Shown here: in pieces, positions 1 to 10,812 of the stretch
Layout of the letters: the number at the start of each line of letters is the position of its first letter
Position numbering within the stretch: position 1 is the first letter of the stretch
NCBI RefSeq assembly: GCF_040183065.1
Contig: NC_091121.1
Location: 37,237,287-37,301,286, forward strand
Direction of reading: 5' to 3'
DNA length: 64,000 nucleotides
From: Periplaneta americana
Lineage: Eukaryota; Arthropoda; Insecta; Blattodea; Blattidae
Notes under the pieces: generated by a model
The model's database searches: none
What the model saw: only the letters and a program-made list of their open reading frames with translations
What the model was told of the DNA's origin: nothing
Program-made: the position numbers and the translations under genes

Positions 1-42
1 AATCTTTAGATGACTATTATCAGTTATTTACTAATTATTGAT

Positions 43-44
<2 letters not shown>

Positions 45-117
<73 letters not shown>
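45..117. repeat. (AAT)n microsatellite
   Basis: Uninterrupted trinucleotide tract of about 24 units directly upstream of the hAT pseudogene. It is the same AAT unit that forms the 3' tail of several LINEs in this window, but no LINE body is visible at this window edge. Confidence 0.97.
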
Positions 118-121
118 TAGA

Positions 122-540
122 GAAACTGATTGAATATTGCGTGCTAATATAGTAGTGAAATCTTCCTTAAATCATCGTCATGAAGCGAAAGATGACATAA
201 ATAAATGTAAGGAAGCCAGCAATCTTGTGGCGAACGAAATAGCTCGGTCTCTTAAGCCTTCCAACGAAGGAGAGTTTTATAAAAGCGTAATGTTCAAGGT
301 GGCTGAAATAATTTGTCCAATAAAAGTTGTTAATTAATTTAAAAAAACTGCGCATTTCTCGATTAAATATTCACAAGAGAATTCAGGAAATTTCTGGTTG
401 TGATCATGAGGAATATTTTCAAAAAGCAAGAAAATTTGTATATATTTTTAATTGGTTCTTGATGACAGTAATGACATTAATGATACAGCAAATCTTACGA
501 TTTTTATTCGAGGGGTTGATGAAGAACTCAATGTTAGTGC
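122..540 (+). pseudogene. hAT transposase fragment (GTF2IRD2/SCAND3-like), broken
   Basis: Three consecutive frames read as one degraded protein. About residues 1-65 contain NLVANEIARSLKP and GEFYKSVMFKVAEIICP; a second frame gives SRLNIHKRIQEISG and YFQKARKFVYIF; a third (from about 452) gives LDDSNDINDTANLTIFIRG followed by VDEELNV. From family knowledge this is the middle of hAT transposases annotated as GTF2I-repeat-domain-2-like: the 'A.EIA...KP..EGEF.K.' block, then the catalytic 'ALDESTD..DTAQL..FIRGVD' block, where the first catalytic Asp lies. There are at least two frameshifts and stops, so it cannot be functional. The zinc-finger N-terminus and the C-terminus are absent. Similarity to the C-terminal pieces at 15.2 and 53.5 kb suggests a related family, but there is no overlap to prove it. 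Confidence 0.75.
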
Positions 541-2108
541 ACGAACCACCACTGGTTGTAGTTTTCGTGCCCTGTACCTCTCCCCTGTCTCCTTACCTAT
601 TAGACTGTCTCTTGCGTGTAATCATGCCGTTCGACTTTTGGTCACCGCTGCTTTAAGAGCTCCAAATTCCAGTCCCTGATCATGGGTTTCTTCGCAGCAA
701 TATCTCGTCTCATTGAAGCATTCTGGTAAGCTCATTAGAGGATGCTTTCCAAGGCGAAATCACTTCAGATTTCGGGCAGGGAAACTGAAAGACAATCTCA
801 TGGTACCATTTTGTATAGGGCTTGACCTAGCTAGAGAGACAGCCAAAGAATATAGGTAGAAATCTTGAACATTATTAAACATTAAGCATTACTCAAGTTC
901 GCCAACGACAGTTTACAAAATATCTCTAGAAGCAGAGCTGAAGTCACCGAATTCATACCACTACCATAATAAAATTGTTTATTTAACATCGCTGAACCAT
1001 ATTCCATGAATACAAAATATGACATATTTCTATAAATCATTTAAAGTTACCAGATTTTGCTGTATTGAAGACGGTGGAGTTTCGTGCTGTCATTGGTCTA
1101 CGATTTAAGTGACCATAAAAACCGTCAAATCCATCAGGTTCAGAATCTTTCAGTGTGGCTCCTTTCTAGTCAAATTGCCTCTGAAAGCGTAACTCCATTA
1201 ATGTCTGTTTTTGTATGAAACAGACACTCAGTATCCGTCCAATGCAAAACAATACTTTTTTTTTTAGGTTAGGCTCCACTATTCTTTGTTAAATGCTGAA
1301 TATAATGACCTAGCTCTATTAACACTGCTTTCAATGCAGAGAGATTCATTTCAAACCTTTCATGATATTCATATCGCCTTTTTTTTATGAAACCTCGTAT
1401 GTGGTTTTACATAAAATAATTTTTCAGGAGGAAGAAAAAATTAATTAAAAATTAAATAGACCTACTCCGATCCTCGGTTATGTAATTAATGTTTACCATA
1501 TTAATCAATATTTTCTACCGAATTACTTCATATTCTTATGTAAGGCTATTGAATTTTTTAATATATTTTCCTTCCTCCTCAAAAATTACTTTCTGTAAAG
1601 TTACATAGGAGGTTTCTTAAAATCAACGACGATATTGATGTAATATGCGATTATTTCTTGGCCAGAAAATATTACGTATTCACCAGACTCTTAAACAACA
1701 TTAAAATTATTTTAGTTGAATTGTCCAGTTACTCATGTCATAAATAAATAAATGTGGTATTTGTTTTTTAAATATAATTTTCGTACTGTTAAAGTTTGTA
1801 CACTTGAGGAAAAAATGTAGAAAAGTAACTTTACAAAATACAAATTATATATCTGTAAAATTACATCGTTGTAAAACAGAACACATTTGTAAAGTGTACA
1901 AAATTTCATTTGTAAGTATTTGACAATCTTTGTAAAGTTTAACTTCACAAATTCAGGTTATGAAAGACAAATTTACAATTTACAAGAATCGTAAACATTG
2001 TGAAACATACCCCGGGCTATAATACTGTCGCAGAGGTGTCGTAGCTTCCGACGTCAAGTTCTTTCCCCCTAATATTTCGCAACGGGAAATAGGCCTATAA
2101 GTATTTCG
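541..2108. other. No recognisable gene; AT-rich spacer
   Basis: No convincing coding frame, TIR or SINE seen. Between about 1730 and 2000 the + strand is rich in short TTTGTAAA/TTACAAA-like words (an ORF on the minus strand here is low complexity), resembling the interior of the 18.6-19.6 kb TIR element, so an old copy of that element is possible. Confidence 0.5.
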
Positions 2109-2109
2109 A

Positions 2110-2170
<61 letters not shown>
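2109..2170. repeat. (AAT)n microsatellite, left of hAT insertion
   Basis: About 20 AAT units ending at the left terminus of the hAT element that starts at 2176. The tract continues on the other side of that element at 3216, so the element appears to have landed inside one longer array. Confidence 0.97.
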
Positions 2171-2174
<4 letters not shown>

Positions 2175-2175
2175 T

Positions 2176-3215
2176 CAGAGGGCGGATCAGAGTGACCAGG
2201 TTCCGTGACTTCATGTTACTGATGCAGAGAGCAGAATGTCTCGGCACGTGTTCCCTAGGTACAGACTGTGGCTGAAGAATTATACAGTATGCAGTAGGAA
2301 CATTACGCTCCGCTTCGCAAACGGGTGGCGTATGCTACTACTAGTGAAAACAAATGCGAAGTTATTATTTGGGAATACGAGGTAACCAATGAACTACGCA
2401 TAGTAGCGGACCTACAAGTAAACGGAACAGTTAGGAACACGCTTGTGCTATTTGTGTTGTTACAGTATTTATAAACTGTCAGAATGCCTAAGGAAAAACG
2501 TGTACAAAGTGAACGCTTGTACACCAGTTTGGAGGTAATATCTTCAGCAATGAAGGAGAAATAATTACGTGTAATATATGTAAAGTGATGTTAAGAGCTA
2601 CGAAAAAATGGCAATTAGAAAGGCACTGCAACAGCAGACATCACAGGGAATACATAGGCTACAAGAGAATCCGAAGACGTTACGAAAAAAGTGAACGAGA
2701 CTCTTCAAAATGTGTTAGCAAAAAATCATGGTTTTTCAATCATGTGTGGTGTGCGAGATGTGATGCTGCAAAAACAAACAGAATCTTCCAAATCAAACAG
2801 TGAAAGAAATTTATCAGACATTGATATTGATATTCCTGATACAGTATATTACTCGTATGCACTATTACGTCTTGCGATGTCGAAAGGAGGTTCTCACGAT
2901 ATAATTTTTGTTTAAGTGAGAGACGCAGAACGTTCACTTTCGACAATCTCTGCATGTACATTATTGTCCACTGCAATACACAGATTATGTAGTATTCACT
3001 TTACACGTAAATACAATGTAGTGTTTTATAACGGAGTACAAATTCACAGCCGTCATATACAGCACAGTGTACGCATTCTTTTGATACAACTGTACGGACA
3101 TTGCAGGTACGCGCCCTTTGTGTTCTTCTGGAGTCACCGTCTCTGCTTCAACATAAACAGACTACAGTAAATGGTTAGTAAACTTGTAAGAACAGTCACT
3201 CTGATCCGTCCTTTG
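2176..3215 (+). mobile_element. Non-autonomous hAT element with BED-finger and hATC remnants
   Basis: The ends form terminal inverted repeats: the left contains GGCGGATCAGAGTGAC and the right, reverse-complemented, GGACGGATCAGAGTGAC, both starting with CA(G/A)AGG as in hAT elements. Flanks are ATAACAAT and ATAATAAT, a blurred 8-bp duplication inside (AAT)n. Inside, a frame from about 2484 starts MPKEKRVQSERLYTSLEV and, after a frameshift, gives CNICK followed by QLERHCNSRHH: a C-x2-C...H-x5-H zinc finger of BED/CGBP1 type (2545-2660). A third frame (2860-2980) gives TSCDVERRFSRYNFCLSE then RRRTFTF, the hATC dimerisation block. The catalytic middle of a normal hAT transposase is missing, so this is an internally deleted derivative. 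Confidence 0.75.
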
Positions 3216-3275
<60 letters not shown>

Positions 3276-3355
3276 GCAATAATAATAATAACGATAATAA
3301 CAATATTAACAGTAACAATAATAACAATAACAATAATAATACTTACGGTACTTAC
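3216..3355. repeat. (AAT)n tract with AAC-interrupted tail
   Basis: Pure AAT to about 3272, then a decayed mix of AAT/AAC units. It lies at the 3' end of the minus-strand LINE A (3360-4168) and so reads as that LINE's (ATT)n tail; the hAT element at 2176-3215 sits within it. Confidence 0.95.
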
Positions 3356-3359
3356 AAAT

Positions 3360-4164
3360 GGCTTTTAAGGAAACCGTAGGTTCACTGCAGCCCTCACACA
3401 AGCCCGCCATCGGTCCCTATCCTGTGCAAGATTAATCTAGTCTCTATCATCACATCCCACCTTCCTCATATTCATTTTAATATTATCCTCTCATCTACGT
3501 CTCGGCACCGAAGGGTCTTTTTTCCTCTAGTATCCCAAACAACACTATATATGCATTTCTGGATTCGCCCATACATGCTACATGCCCTGTCCATCTCAAA
3601 CGTCTGGATTTAATGTTCTTAATTATGTCAGATGAAGAATACAATGAGTGCAGTTCTGCGTTGTGTAACTTTCTCCATCTTTCTCCATCCTCCTGTAACT
3701 TCATCTTTCTTAGCCCGAAGATTTTCCTAAAAACCTTATTCTCAGACACCCTTAATCTCTTTTCCTGTCCACACCTGTGGAGTAACGGGCAGCGCGTCTG
3801 GCTGCGAAACCAGGTGGCCCGGGTTCGAATCCCGGTCGGGGCAAGTTACCTGGTTGATGTTTTTTCCGGGTTTTTCCCTCACCCAATACGAGCAAATGCT
3901 GGGTAACTTTCGGTGCTGGACCACGGACTCATTTCACCGGCATTATCACCTTCATATCATTCAGACGCTAAATAACCTATATGTTGATACAGCGTCGTAA
4001 AATAACCCAATAATAATCTCTGTTCCTCTCTCAAAGTGTGTCCAAGTTTCACAACCATACAGAACAACCGGTAATATAACTGTTTTATAAATTCTAAATT
4101 TAAGATTTTTTGACAGCAGACTAGATGACAAAAGATACTCAACCGAATAGTAATAGGCATTCCC

Positions 4165-4168
<4 letters not shown>
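3360..4168 (-). mobile_element. LINE A (RTE-like) 3' fragment, interrupted by a SINE
   Basis: Minus-strand translation gives ENKVFRKIFGLRK, WRKLHNAELHSLYSSSD, IKSRRLRWTGHVACMGES and RNAY, the C-terminal region of an RTE-like non-LTR retrotransposon that follows the reverse transcriptase domain. The same order occurs at 5.9-6.4 kb (+) and 60.9-61.5 kb (-). On the + strand the LINE's 3' end is at about 3360 (TGGCTTTTAAGGAA, against the (AAT)n tract). Its 5' end is lost at about 4168, against another AAT tract. A SINE (3767-4014) with a 13-bp target duplication interrupts it. Frames are broken; 5'-truncated and dead. Confidence 0.88.
3767..4014 (+). mobile_element. tRNA-derived SINE (type 1), copy 1
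   Basis: Starts GTCCACACCTGTGGAGTAAC; a pol III B-box-like GGTTCGAATCC lies at about 3830. The tRNA-unrelated body contains TTCGGTGCTGGACC and TTTCACCGGCATTATCACC, and ends GACGCTAAATAACC...AGCGTCGTAAAATAACCCAA. It is flanked by AATCTCTTTTCCT (3754-3766) and AATCTCTGTTCCT (4015-4027), a 13-bp target duplication with one mismatch. It is inserted in LINE A, so is younger than that copy. Copies 2 and 3 are at 23921 and 51982. A minus-strand frame (DRDSNPGHLVS) across it is a known artefact of this repeat, not a gene. Confidence 0.93.
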
Positions 4169-4222
<54 letters not shown>

Positions 4223-4256
4223 CATCATCATCATCACCATCACTATCATCGTCATC
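4169..4256. repeat. (AAT)n followed by (ATC)n
   Basis: AAT units to about 4222, then ATC/ACC/GTC variants to about 4256, at the truncated 5' side of LINE A. Confidence 0.95.
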
Positions 4257-5284
4257 AACAATAACAATTTTTCCAAAATATAGGTTTTCCAGTGAAATAT
4301 CGTTACTGGACTACTCATATTACATAATTTTTTCGTCTTATGAAAGAAATAATACTTTAATAAATATTGAAGTCAGATTTTTCGTTCATTACGTTTTTTG
4401 TGTTTTCAATTTCATATTAATTAATATTACATTTATACTAAAAGTGTATTTTTACGTACAACATTGTCAAATGCATCGAATCATATCAACTAAATATTAA
4501 CAAAACCCATACAAAGGTTTGAAAAAATTGCTGCACACATAAAGACAGGTCTGGAAAAAATAAGGAAAAATTCAAAATGGCCATAGAATAAATATTTGAC
4601 TGTACAGGAGGAGTGCGATACACAGCTTTTGTTATTCATAATGTAATTACTGCGCTGATTAATTTTCCTACTTGTTGACTGAAACGCTTCATTATTTTAT
4701 GCAAACAAAATATCCATGATTACTTCTGTTCTTTGTGTACCTATTAGTGCATATTTCAGTTAAATTATTATTTTTTACCGGTCTTGATCATTATATCGCT
4801 CCGTTAATAGAAAAGTGACATAAGTCATTAGAACAAATTTCATTTTAACATCACAAAATACAGTAGATAAAGTTATTATATTTATTGTGTTTCGAATAGG
4901 CTAACTGTATTTTAGATAAGTTGCTGAATTTGTCTACAATATATTCTACTAACAAGCATTGTTATAAATTCTTACAAAATAGAGAATAAGTACCGTAACA
5001 TGATATAAATGCCATTTATATTTTCAGTTTCAACAGTTTCCATCTAACTTAACACACATAGACGATCAACATTAACCATCAAGAACTGCACCTAAATAGA
5101 TCTGTATCATCTGGAAGTCTCTTCAGTGACCTTCCGATGTGTCTATAATAATCTTCTTAATTGAAGCTACGTTATATACTATTTCATTAATTTTTAGGTT
5201 ACATCATTTTTCCAGAAAGGTCTTCAAATGTAGAGGGAATCTTTTATTGCTTATTTGAACATGTTCTAAATAATTCTTTTGTAT
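4257..5284. other. No recognisable gene; AT-rich spacer
   Basis: Very AT-rich with no credible frame, TIR or SINE that I can see. Confidence 0.5.
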
Positions 5285-5487
5285 TTTTTAATTCATTCTA
5301 CAAATGGCATCACGTTTAAATCTTTTAATGTAGCCCTATCTCAATTTGTTTCATTCTACAGATGGCGGCATGTTTAAATCTTTTAATGTGTCTCAATTTT
5401 TCACGTTTAAATCTTTTAATGTAGGCCTATCTCACTTTTTTCATTCTACAGATGGTGTCACATTTAAATCTTTTAACGTACCTCAAT
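5285..5487 (+). repeat. 52-58 bp minisatellite, left block
   Basis: Imperfect copies of a unit containing TTCATTCTACAGATGG, then CACGTTTAAATCTTTTAATG, then TACCTCAATTT. CTACAG/CTACAA anchors occur at 5298, 5356 and 5446 with one partial unit between. The array resumes at 6440 beyond a LINE A insertion. Confidence 0.88.
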
Positions 5488-6440
5488 TATGCGTTTCCAA
5501 TTCACTGTGGGCTAAAGCAAGGAGATGCACTATCACCTTTACTTTTTAACTTTGCTCTAGAGTATGCCGTTAGAAAAGTCCAGGATAACAGAGAGGGTTT
5601 GGAATTGAACGGGTTACATCAGCTGCTTGTTTATGCGAATGACGTGAATATGTTAGGAGAAAATCCACAAACGATTAGAGAAAATACGGGAATTTTACTT
5701 GAAGCAAGTAAAGAGATAGGTTTGGAAGTAAATCCCGAAAAGATAAAATATATAATTATGTCTCGTGACAAGAATATTGTACGAAATGGAAATATAAAAA
5801 TTGGAAATTTATCCTTTGAAGAGGTGGAAAAATTCAAATATCTTGGAGCAATAATAACAAATATAAATGATACTCGAGACAAAATTAAACACACAATAAA
5901 TATGGGAAATGCTTTTATCATCCAGTCTGCTGTCAAAAAATCTGAAAGTTAGAATTTACAAAACAGTTATATTACCGGTTATTCTTTATAGTTGTGAAAC
6001 TTGGACTCTCACTTTGAGAGAGGAACATAGGTTAAGGGTGGTTGAGAATAAGGTGCTTAGGAAAATATTTACGGCTAGGAGGGATGAAGTTACAGGAGAA
6101 TGGAGAAAGTTACACAATACAGAACTGCACGCATTGTATTCTTCACCTGACCTAATTAGGAACATTAAATCCTGACGTTTGAGATGGGTAAGGCATGTAG
6201 CACGTATGGGCGAATCCAGAAATGCATATAGAGTGTTAGTTGGGAGGCCGGAGGGAAAAAAGATCTTTGGGGATGCCGAGACATAGAAGGGAAGATAATA
6301 TTAAAATGGATTTGAGGGAGGTGGGATATGATGATAGAGACTGGATTAATCTTGCACAGGATAGGGACCAATGGCGGGCTTATGTGAGGGCGGCAATGAA
6401 CCTCCGGATTCCTTAAAACCAGTAAGTAAGTAATGTATAT
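5488..6440 (+). mobile_element. LINE A (RTE-like), 5'-truncated copy with reverse transcriptase part
   Basis: Reads [20 protein letters not shown], the RT motif-4 region, then [15 protein letters not shown], where the catalytic YADD box has become YAND, inactivating polymerase. Next come [29 protein letters not shown] and, in a shifted frame from 5909, [20 protein letters not shown] and RVVENKVLRKIF. The C-terminal tail (IKS*RLRWVRHVARMGESRN, WEDNIKMDLREVGYDDRDW) is split by stops and frameshifts. The 3' end at 6415-6435 is CCTTAAAACCAGTAAGTAAG. The copy lies inside the 52-bp minisatellite. Only the last third of the RT and the C-terminus survive; endonuclease and ORF start are absent. Confidence 0.88.
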
Positions 6441-6660
6441 AAATTTTTTTCATTCTACAGATGGCGTCACGTTTAAATCTTTTAATGTACCTCAATTTTT
6501 TTCTTTCTACAGATGGCGTCACATTCAAATCTTTTAATGTATCTCAATTTTTTTTCATTCTACAGATGAGGTCACGTTTAAATCTTTTAACGTACCTAAT
6601 TTTTTTTTCATTCTACAGATGGCGTCACGTTTAAATCTTTTAATGTAATCTCAATTTTTC
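6441..6660 (+). repeat. 52-53 bp minisatellite, right block
   Basis: Four units with CTACAG anchors ending at 6460, 6512, 6565 and 6618 (spacing 52-53 bp), each followed by ATGGCGTCACGTTTAAATC or a variant. Continuation of the array at 5285. Confidence 0.92.
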
Positions 6661-6670
6661 TTATGATTAA

Positions 6671-6750
6671 AAACTGCGGGACAAAATTCCAACACAACGG
6701 CTACGCTGATATATCCTCGGCAGTTGCGAACGCCATTAAATAAAACATAA
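6671..6750 (+). mobile_element. SINE type 2, 3' end fragment
   Basis: AACTGCGGGACAAAATTCC through CAGTTGCGAACGCCATTAAATAAA matches, in the opposite orientation, the 3' part of the SINEs at 10813-11043 and 11064-11290. The tRNA-like head is missing. Confidence 0.75.
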
Positions 6751-7088
6751 TTTACAATTTACTTATGATTCAAAAGCCTATAATCTGCAGTTTTTTTTTC
6801 GGAAAAATTTCATCTTATCCTTTTGCATTACTCTCTAGATTTCACACTCTAAAAACAGAGTTGGTAGAGCGAAAGTGTTGTAGGCCTATATTGCTATAAT
6901 TCGTTCCATAATGCCTGACAGGAGAAGTAAACATTATCGGTAGAGGAGGCGAGAAGTATACTTGTTATTCAACTAATGGCAGAGATGTCATTCCAAGCTT
7001 GTCTTTAAGTTGGGAGGAAGTACAACGCTTCAGAACGCCCGACTTCTAAATAAGCGTGGAATGAGACCTCAATAATACCACAGTGTAG
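6751..7088. other. No recognisable gene
   Basis: Nothing beyond AT-rich sequence and short unrecognised frames. Confidence 0.4.
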
Positions 7089-7090
7089 TA

Positions 7091-8100
7091 TAGGGACATC
7101 ACTTTATTTCTACTAACATTTTTAAGATTAACCTGGCTATACTCGGAAACACTGTTACCCCCCTTCCATTACAGGAGTTTGGAGTTGCTAGTGCAATATG
7201 TAAACGAATCATTTTACTGGCTATAGGAGGAAAGAAAAGTAGTGTATCCATTTATGTTACAGGGAAATATAGTATTACGATTTTCAGTTTGGTCATTACT
7301 TTACAGTATTTTATCAGAAAAACAGTAGAATAGTAACAATTTTTTTCACAAACTCAAGTCTTCAGGCGGTTATATACATTATGTAATGTCTACTTTATTC
7401 AGCATATTACTAACCTAATTTATTCCTGAGAATTTTGTGAACACTTCCGTAAGAAACCCCAATTTTTCTACAGCTAACTTCTTGACAGAGTTATTAGGAC
7501 TTCCCTGCATCCTTTCTCTAGCATCTTCTACAGCATCTTCTGTCACCTTTGTTGGCCCTCTTACACTTTTCTTCCTTTCTGTACACTCTGTTGCTCTAAA
7601 TTTATCTACCAAATTAATGACATTTCTACGAAAATATTCCGTAACGATATATCAGGAAATTGTGAGAAAAAAAAACTGTTGTTCACATTCGGTTACATTG
7701 TAAGTCCAGTTTCCATCATTATCCTTCATACCTACAAACAGTAAAGCAAAACTCTTGTTTAAATAATGCTGTTGAGTACCGTACCATATTATAGGGTACC
7801 GTACTATCGATAACGCTAATCTTCACTTGTGCTCAGTCCACACAGATAAAATCAGTTACGCTACACACCATACCTGTGTGAAAATAAACTTCAATAATAT
7901 AAGCTTTTTTCTTCTATAGAAAATGCAACATATTTCTGAAACACACTGTACTTTGTACTGTTTACTTCACTGCTAGCAACAGTGGCCGTCAGTTTGTGTG
8001 ACTGACGTTAGCAAGGACATTGGTGAAAGGGGTGGGAGTCAAGTACATTTAGAAACGCAGGTACAATAAAAATTGAAGTAAAAATAAAATGATGTCCCTG
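7091..8100 (-). mobile_element. Tc1/mariner-like element, copy a, with transposase remnant
   Basis: Ends TAGGGACATCACTTTATTTC and, at the right, AAAATGATGTCCCTG, inverted repeats of one another, flanked by TA. The minus strand keeps two pieces of transposase: KKKAYIIEVYFHTGMV (about 7860-7950) and VDKFRATECTERKKSVRGPT followed by KVTEDAVEDARERMQGSPNN and SVKKLAVEKLG (7415-7612). This order, an 'ER.YI.E.YF.TG' start followed by 'RGPTKVTEDAVEDARE...SP..S..KLA', matches the helix-turn-helix DNA-binding half of insect Tc1/mariner-type transposases (family knowledge). The catalytic DDE half is missing, so it is non-autonomous. Four related copies lie in this window. Confidence 0.8.
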
Positions 8101-8106
8101 TATATA

Positions 8107-8255
8107 CAGTCACGAAGCTTGAGTTGTGAGGGTGCTAGGAACACTAGACGTGCCGGTACTATTCCGCATTGTCTGTAATGAGGCGACAGTAGCGATCCTA
8201 GTGGTTGGCAACTATCTATGGATGCATATTTGCTACGTATTGAGCTTCGTGACTG
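8107..8255. mobile_element. 149-bp TA-flanked MITE
   Basis: Perfect terminal inverted repeat CAGTCACGAAGCT at both ends, flanked by TA dinucleotides (8105-8106 and 8256-8257), as expected of mariner-type insertions. No coding capacity. It lies four bases beyond the target duplication of the preceding Tc1-like element. Confidence 0.88.
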
Positions 8256-8257
8256 TA

Positions 8258-9401
8258 TTTAATAAACTGTGGTAATACTTATCTTGTAGCCTCCTGAACA
8301 ATGTATGGTCCCTAAGCTATTAATAATTTCACAAACAGAAATTTTCTAAAAATATATATAAATTAAATAGTGAAATGTAATGAATATTCTTTATATATTT
8401 GACACATTAGCTTTAATTTAATCTATAGAAGGTGTTTGTCGGTGTCCTGGAGTATTGGACAAATTTTGGGCCAGAGCCAGTTACTAGTGTTTTCCCCCTA
8501 GAATAATTTTCACCTGCCTGAAAATAGGAGCAATATATCCAACACACACATACATACGCACTTGTTTGTTTATATTGTCAATTCATGAAGGGTGGGACAG
8601 AGTAGTTTAGAGTAGGAGAAAAGGCAACGGCTAGGTGTGGCAGAAGGGGTATAGAGGGCGTTACTGTGTCCGTATATATCCTATCCTCACCCCTCTCCAT
8701 TGTTGGGAGCCAACCACTGGCTAGGTCAATCCATTGTTGCATGTTCCGGTATTGTGCTATTCATTGTCCCTACTACATCCGATCGGCGTTGCTTTTGTGT
8801 TTGCTGACAAGCAGGGGTGATATGGCGACGTTCATACCTCGGCCCACAACACCGAAACAAATGAATACCGTGCCTGTACAGTTACGTTAATAAAAAGAAC
8901 AGAGTGCGTGTAGTGCGACACACACATGCGAGCGCGCGCTATAATAAAGATGAGAATTATAAATGTTTTCAGCTTTGTGACCAGAACAAGTTGTTCTCGA
9001 TATCTGTGTATTTCAATAACTAAATTTTTATTGAACTTGCAGCTTTACTGGCACTAGTATAAATCCCTATCCTATTATTTAATCAATTCATGTTCTAATT
9101 CTGTTCTGATTATGCAGACTAAAACTACGAGAACATATTCAGAGGGCAAGAATTTGAATTCCGATGGAGAACTGAATATTAAACTCCCTTCTCCATTAAT
9201 ATTATATGAATAATGTAATATTCATTATAATCTCCTTTTTTATCTTATTCACATACTTCAAGCCACTAATTCGTAACACAAGTCTGTTTGTTTCGGTTTT
9301 AACGTAGGTACCTATCAAAAACCATTTTAGATTTCTGAGAGATTTTTAAGAAATCATTATTATTACTGCCAATTCGGAACCAAAATTACCGAAATTACAT
9401 G
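8258..9401. other. No recognisable gene
   Basis: About 1.1 kb without a family I recognise. The 8620-8940 part is less AT-rich, with a short unrecognised frame; 8915-8942 holds a CA/CG-rich stretch (ACACACATGCGAGCGCGCGC). Confidence 0.4.
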
Positions 9402-9440
9402 ATGATGATGATGATGATTATTATTATTATTGTTATTATT
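9402..9440. repeat. (GAT)n / (ATT)n microsatellite
   Basis: Six GAT units followed by ATT units, immediately upstream of the LINE D fragment. Confidence 0.9.
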
Positions 9441-9446
9441 TTTTCA

Positions 9447-10770
9447 GAAAATTGGAGGGTTGATAGTACCGGTAGGAAGAAAAAGGACAAAGCACGCAAT
9501 ATTTGCTGATGATTTCATTAATAATCTTCCTCTTTTCATTAATAATCTTCCTCGTATGTAATCATGAAAACTTTGTAACTAATTCAACAGTTCATAGCAC
9601 AAATACACGTCAAAAAATGACTTTCATACTCCATCGGCAAGTCTACCGTGCTATCAAAAAGGAGTGCGTTATATGGCAGTAAAAATTTTTAATAGCCTCC
9701 CTATCGATATAAAAAATGAAACTCAAAACATAAGATTATTTAGGGCCAAATTAAAGAAGTACCTAATTTCTCACGCCTTCTATTCTGTAGGTGAATTCAT
9801 GACATTCAATAACACTTCATGAAATTGATACTAAAACTATGTGTTGTACTAGTAGACTATATTGTAAATCTCGTCTGTATATATTTCATCTAGACTGTGA
9901 CTATAAATTAAGACTTTATAATAGTATTAAGTTTTTTGACTTGTTCCATATTCTAGCTTTGAAGCAATGAATGAATATCATGGAATGTTAATAAATACAA
10001 TACAATTTGACGTTGATAAAAGAGGAGATAATTCTAAGAAATATGTTACCGCAATTAAACGATAGCTGTAAGCAGTAAGGCATGAAGAAAAATGTAAACA
10101 AGATGCAGACCAGGGTTAACGGAATAAAAATAAAGACGGTTAATATGCTAATTCTAAATGAGGCAGTAGAGCTAGTGGACAGATTGAAATACTTGGGATG
10201 TACTGTGAACAGTAACATGAGATGCTGCCAGGAAGTCAAAAGGAGAAAACCTATGGCAAAGGAAGCTTTTAATAGAAGAAGGAAAATCTGGAAAAAGAAC
10301 TAGGGAAGAGACTAGTGGAATGCTATGTGTGGAGTGTGGCATTGTGTGGAGCACGAACACGGACATTACGACGAAGTGAAGAGAAGCGAATAGAAGCATT
10401 TGAAATGTGGATATGAGGAAGACTGGAGAGTGTGAAATGGAAAGACAGAATAACAAATGAAGCTGTGTTGGAAAGAGTGAATGAAGAGAGAATGATGCTG
10501 AAAGTGATCAGAAAGAGAAAAAGGAATTGGTTAGGTCACTGGCCGAGAAGACACTACCTACTGAAGGATGAACTGGAAGGAATGGTGAACGGAAGAAACG
10601 TTTGGGCCAAAATAAGGTGTCAGTTAATAGACGACATTAAGATATATAGATCATATGAGGAGACAAAGGGGAAGGCAGAAAATAATGGAGAGTGCTGGGT
10701 TTGTAGTGAAAGGCCTGCCCTTGGGCAGAACACTATGAATGGAGGAATTAAAGAAAAATTAGTAGTAGGC
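9447..10770 (+). mobile_element. LINE D, C-terminal half, interrupted by LINE E (9513-10005)
   Basis: The first piece, 9447-9512, reads KIGGLIVPVGRKRTKHAIFA, with the RT catalytic box as FADD. After the LINE E insert the protein resumes: LTLIKEEIILRNMLPQLNDS (10008), ILNEAVELVDRLKYLGCTVN, CCQEVKRRKPMAKEAFNRRR, then VECYVWSVALCGARTRTLRR, VKWKDRITNEAVLERVNEER, KRKRNWLGHW and IDDIKIYRSYEETKGKAENN. This follows RT, then the non-LTR C-terminal 'WT.RI.NE..LERV.EER' region that I recognise in cockroach retrotransposons. Several frameshifts and stops. The 3' end runs into (GTAT)n at 10785. Confidence 0.87.
9513..10005 (+). mobile_element. LINE E (CR1/Jockey-like) 3' fragment nested in LINE D
   Basis: Contains NDFHTPSASLPCYQKGVRYM then AVKIFNSLPIDIKNE, FRAKLKKYLISHAFYSVGEF and MTFNNTS*, the typical C-terminal end of CR1/X-element-like LINEs, followed by a 3' UTR with TTTTGACTTGTTCCATATTC and an AATAC-type tail. 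It is nearly identical to 49790-50245. The 5' end carries a doubled TTCATTAATAATCTTCCTC (9513 and 9536). The likely target duplication is TTTGCTGATGAT (9501) / TTTGACGTTGAT (10006), imperfect. Confidence 0.82.
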
Positions 10771-10784
10771 CTACCAATAATAAT

Positions 10785-10812
10785 GTATGTATGTATGTAT
10801 GTATGTATGTAT
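10785..10812. repeat. (GTAT)n tail of LINE D
   Basis: Seven GTAT units at the 3' end of LINE D. The inverted LINE D at 38973-39400 has the complementary (ATAC)n at the same end, so this is the family's tail unit. Confidence 0.92.

Noticed and set aside
1980..2174. Minus-strand frame with a long leucine run
   Set aside because: It is the (AAT)n microsatellite translated as Leu codons, not a signal peptide or membrane protein.
3171..3368. Poly-isoleucine frame
   Set aside because: Translation of the (AAT)n tract at the LINE A tail.
3742..3924. Frame containing CPDRDSNPGHLVS on the minus strand (also 23851-24108)
   Set aside because: It is the antisense translation of SINE type 1; similar predicted proteins in databases would be repeat artefacts.
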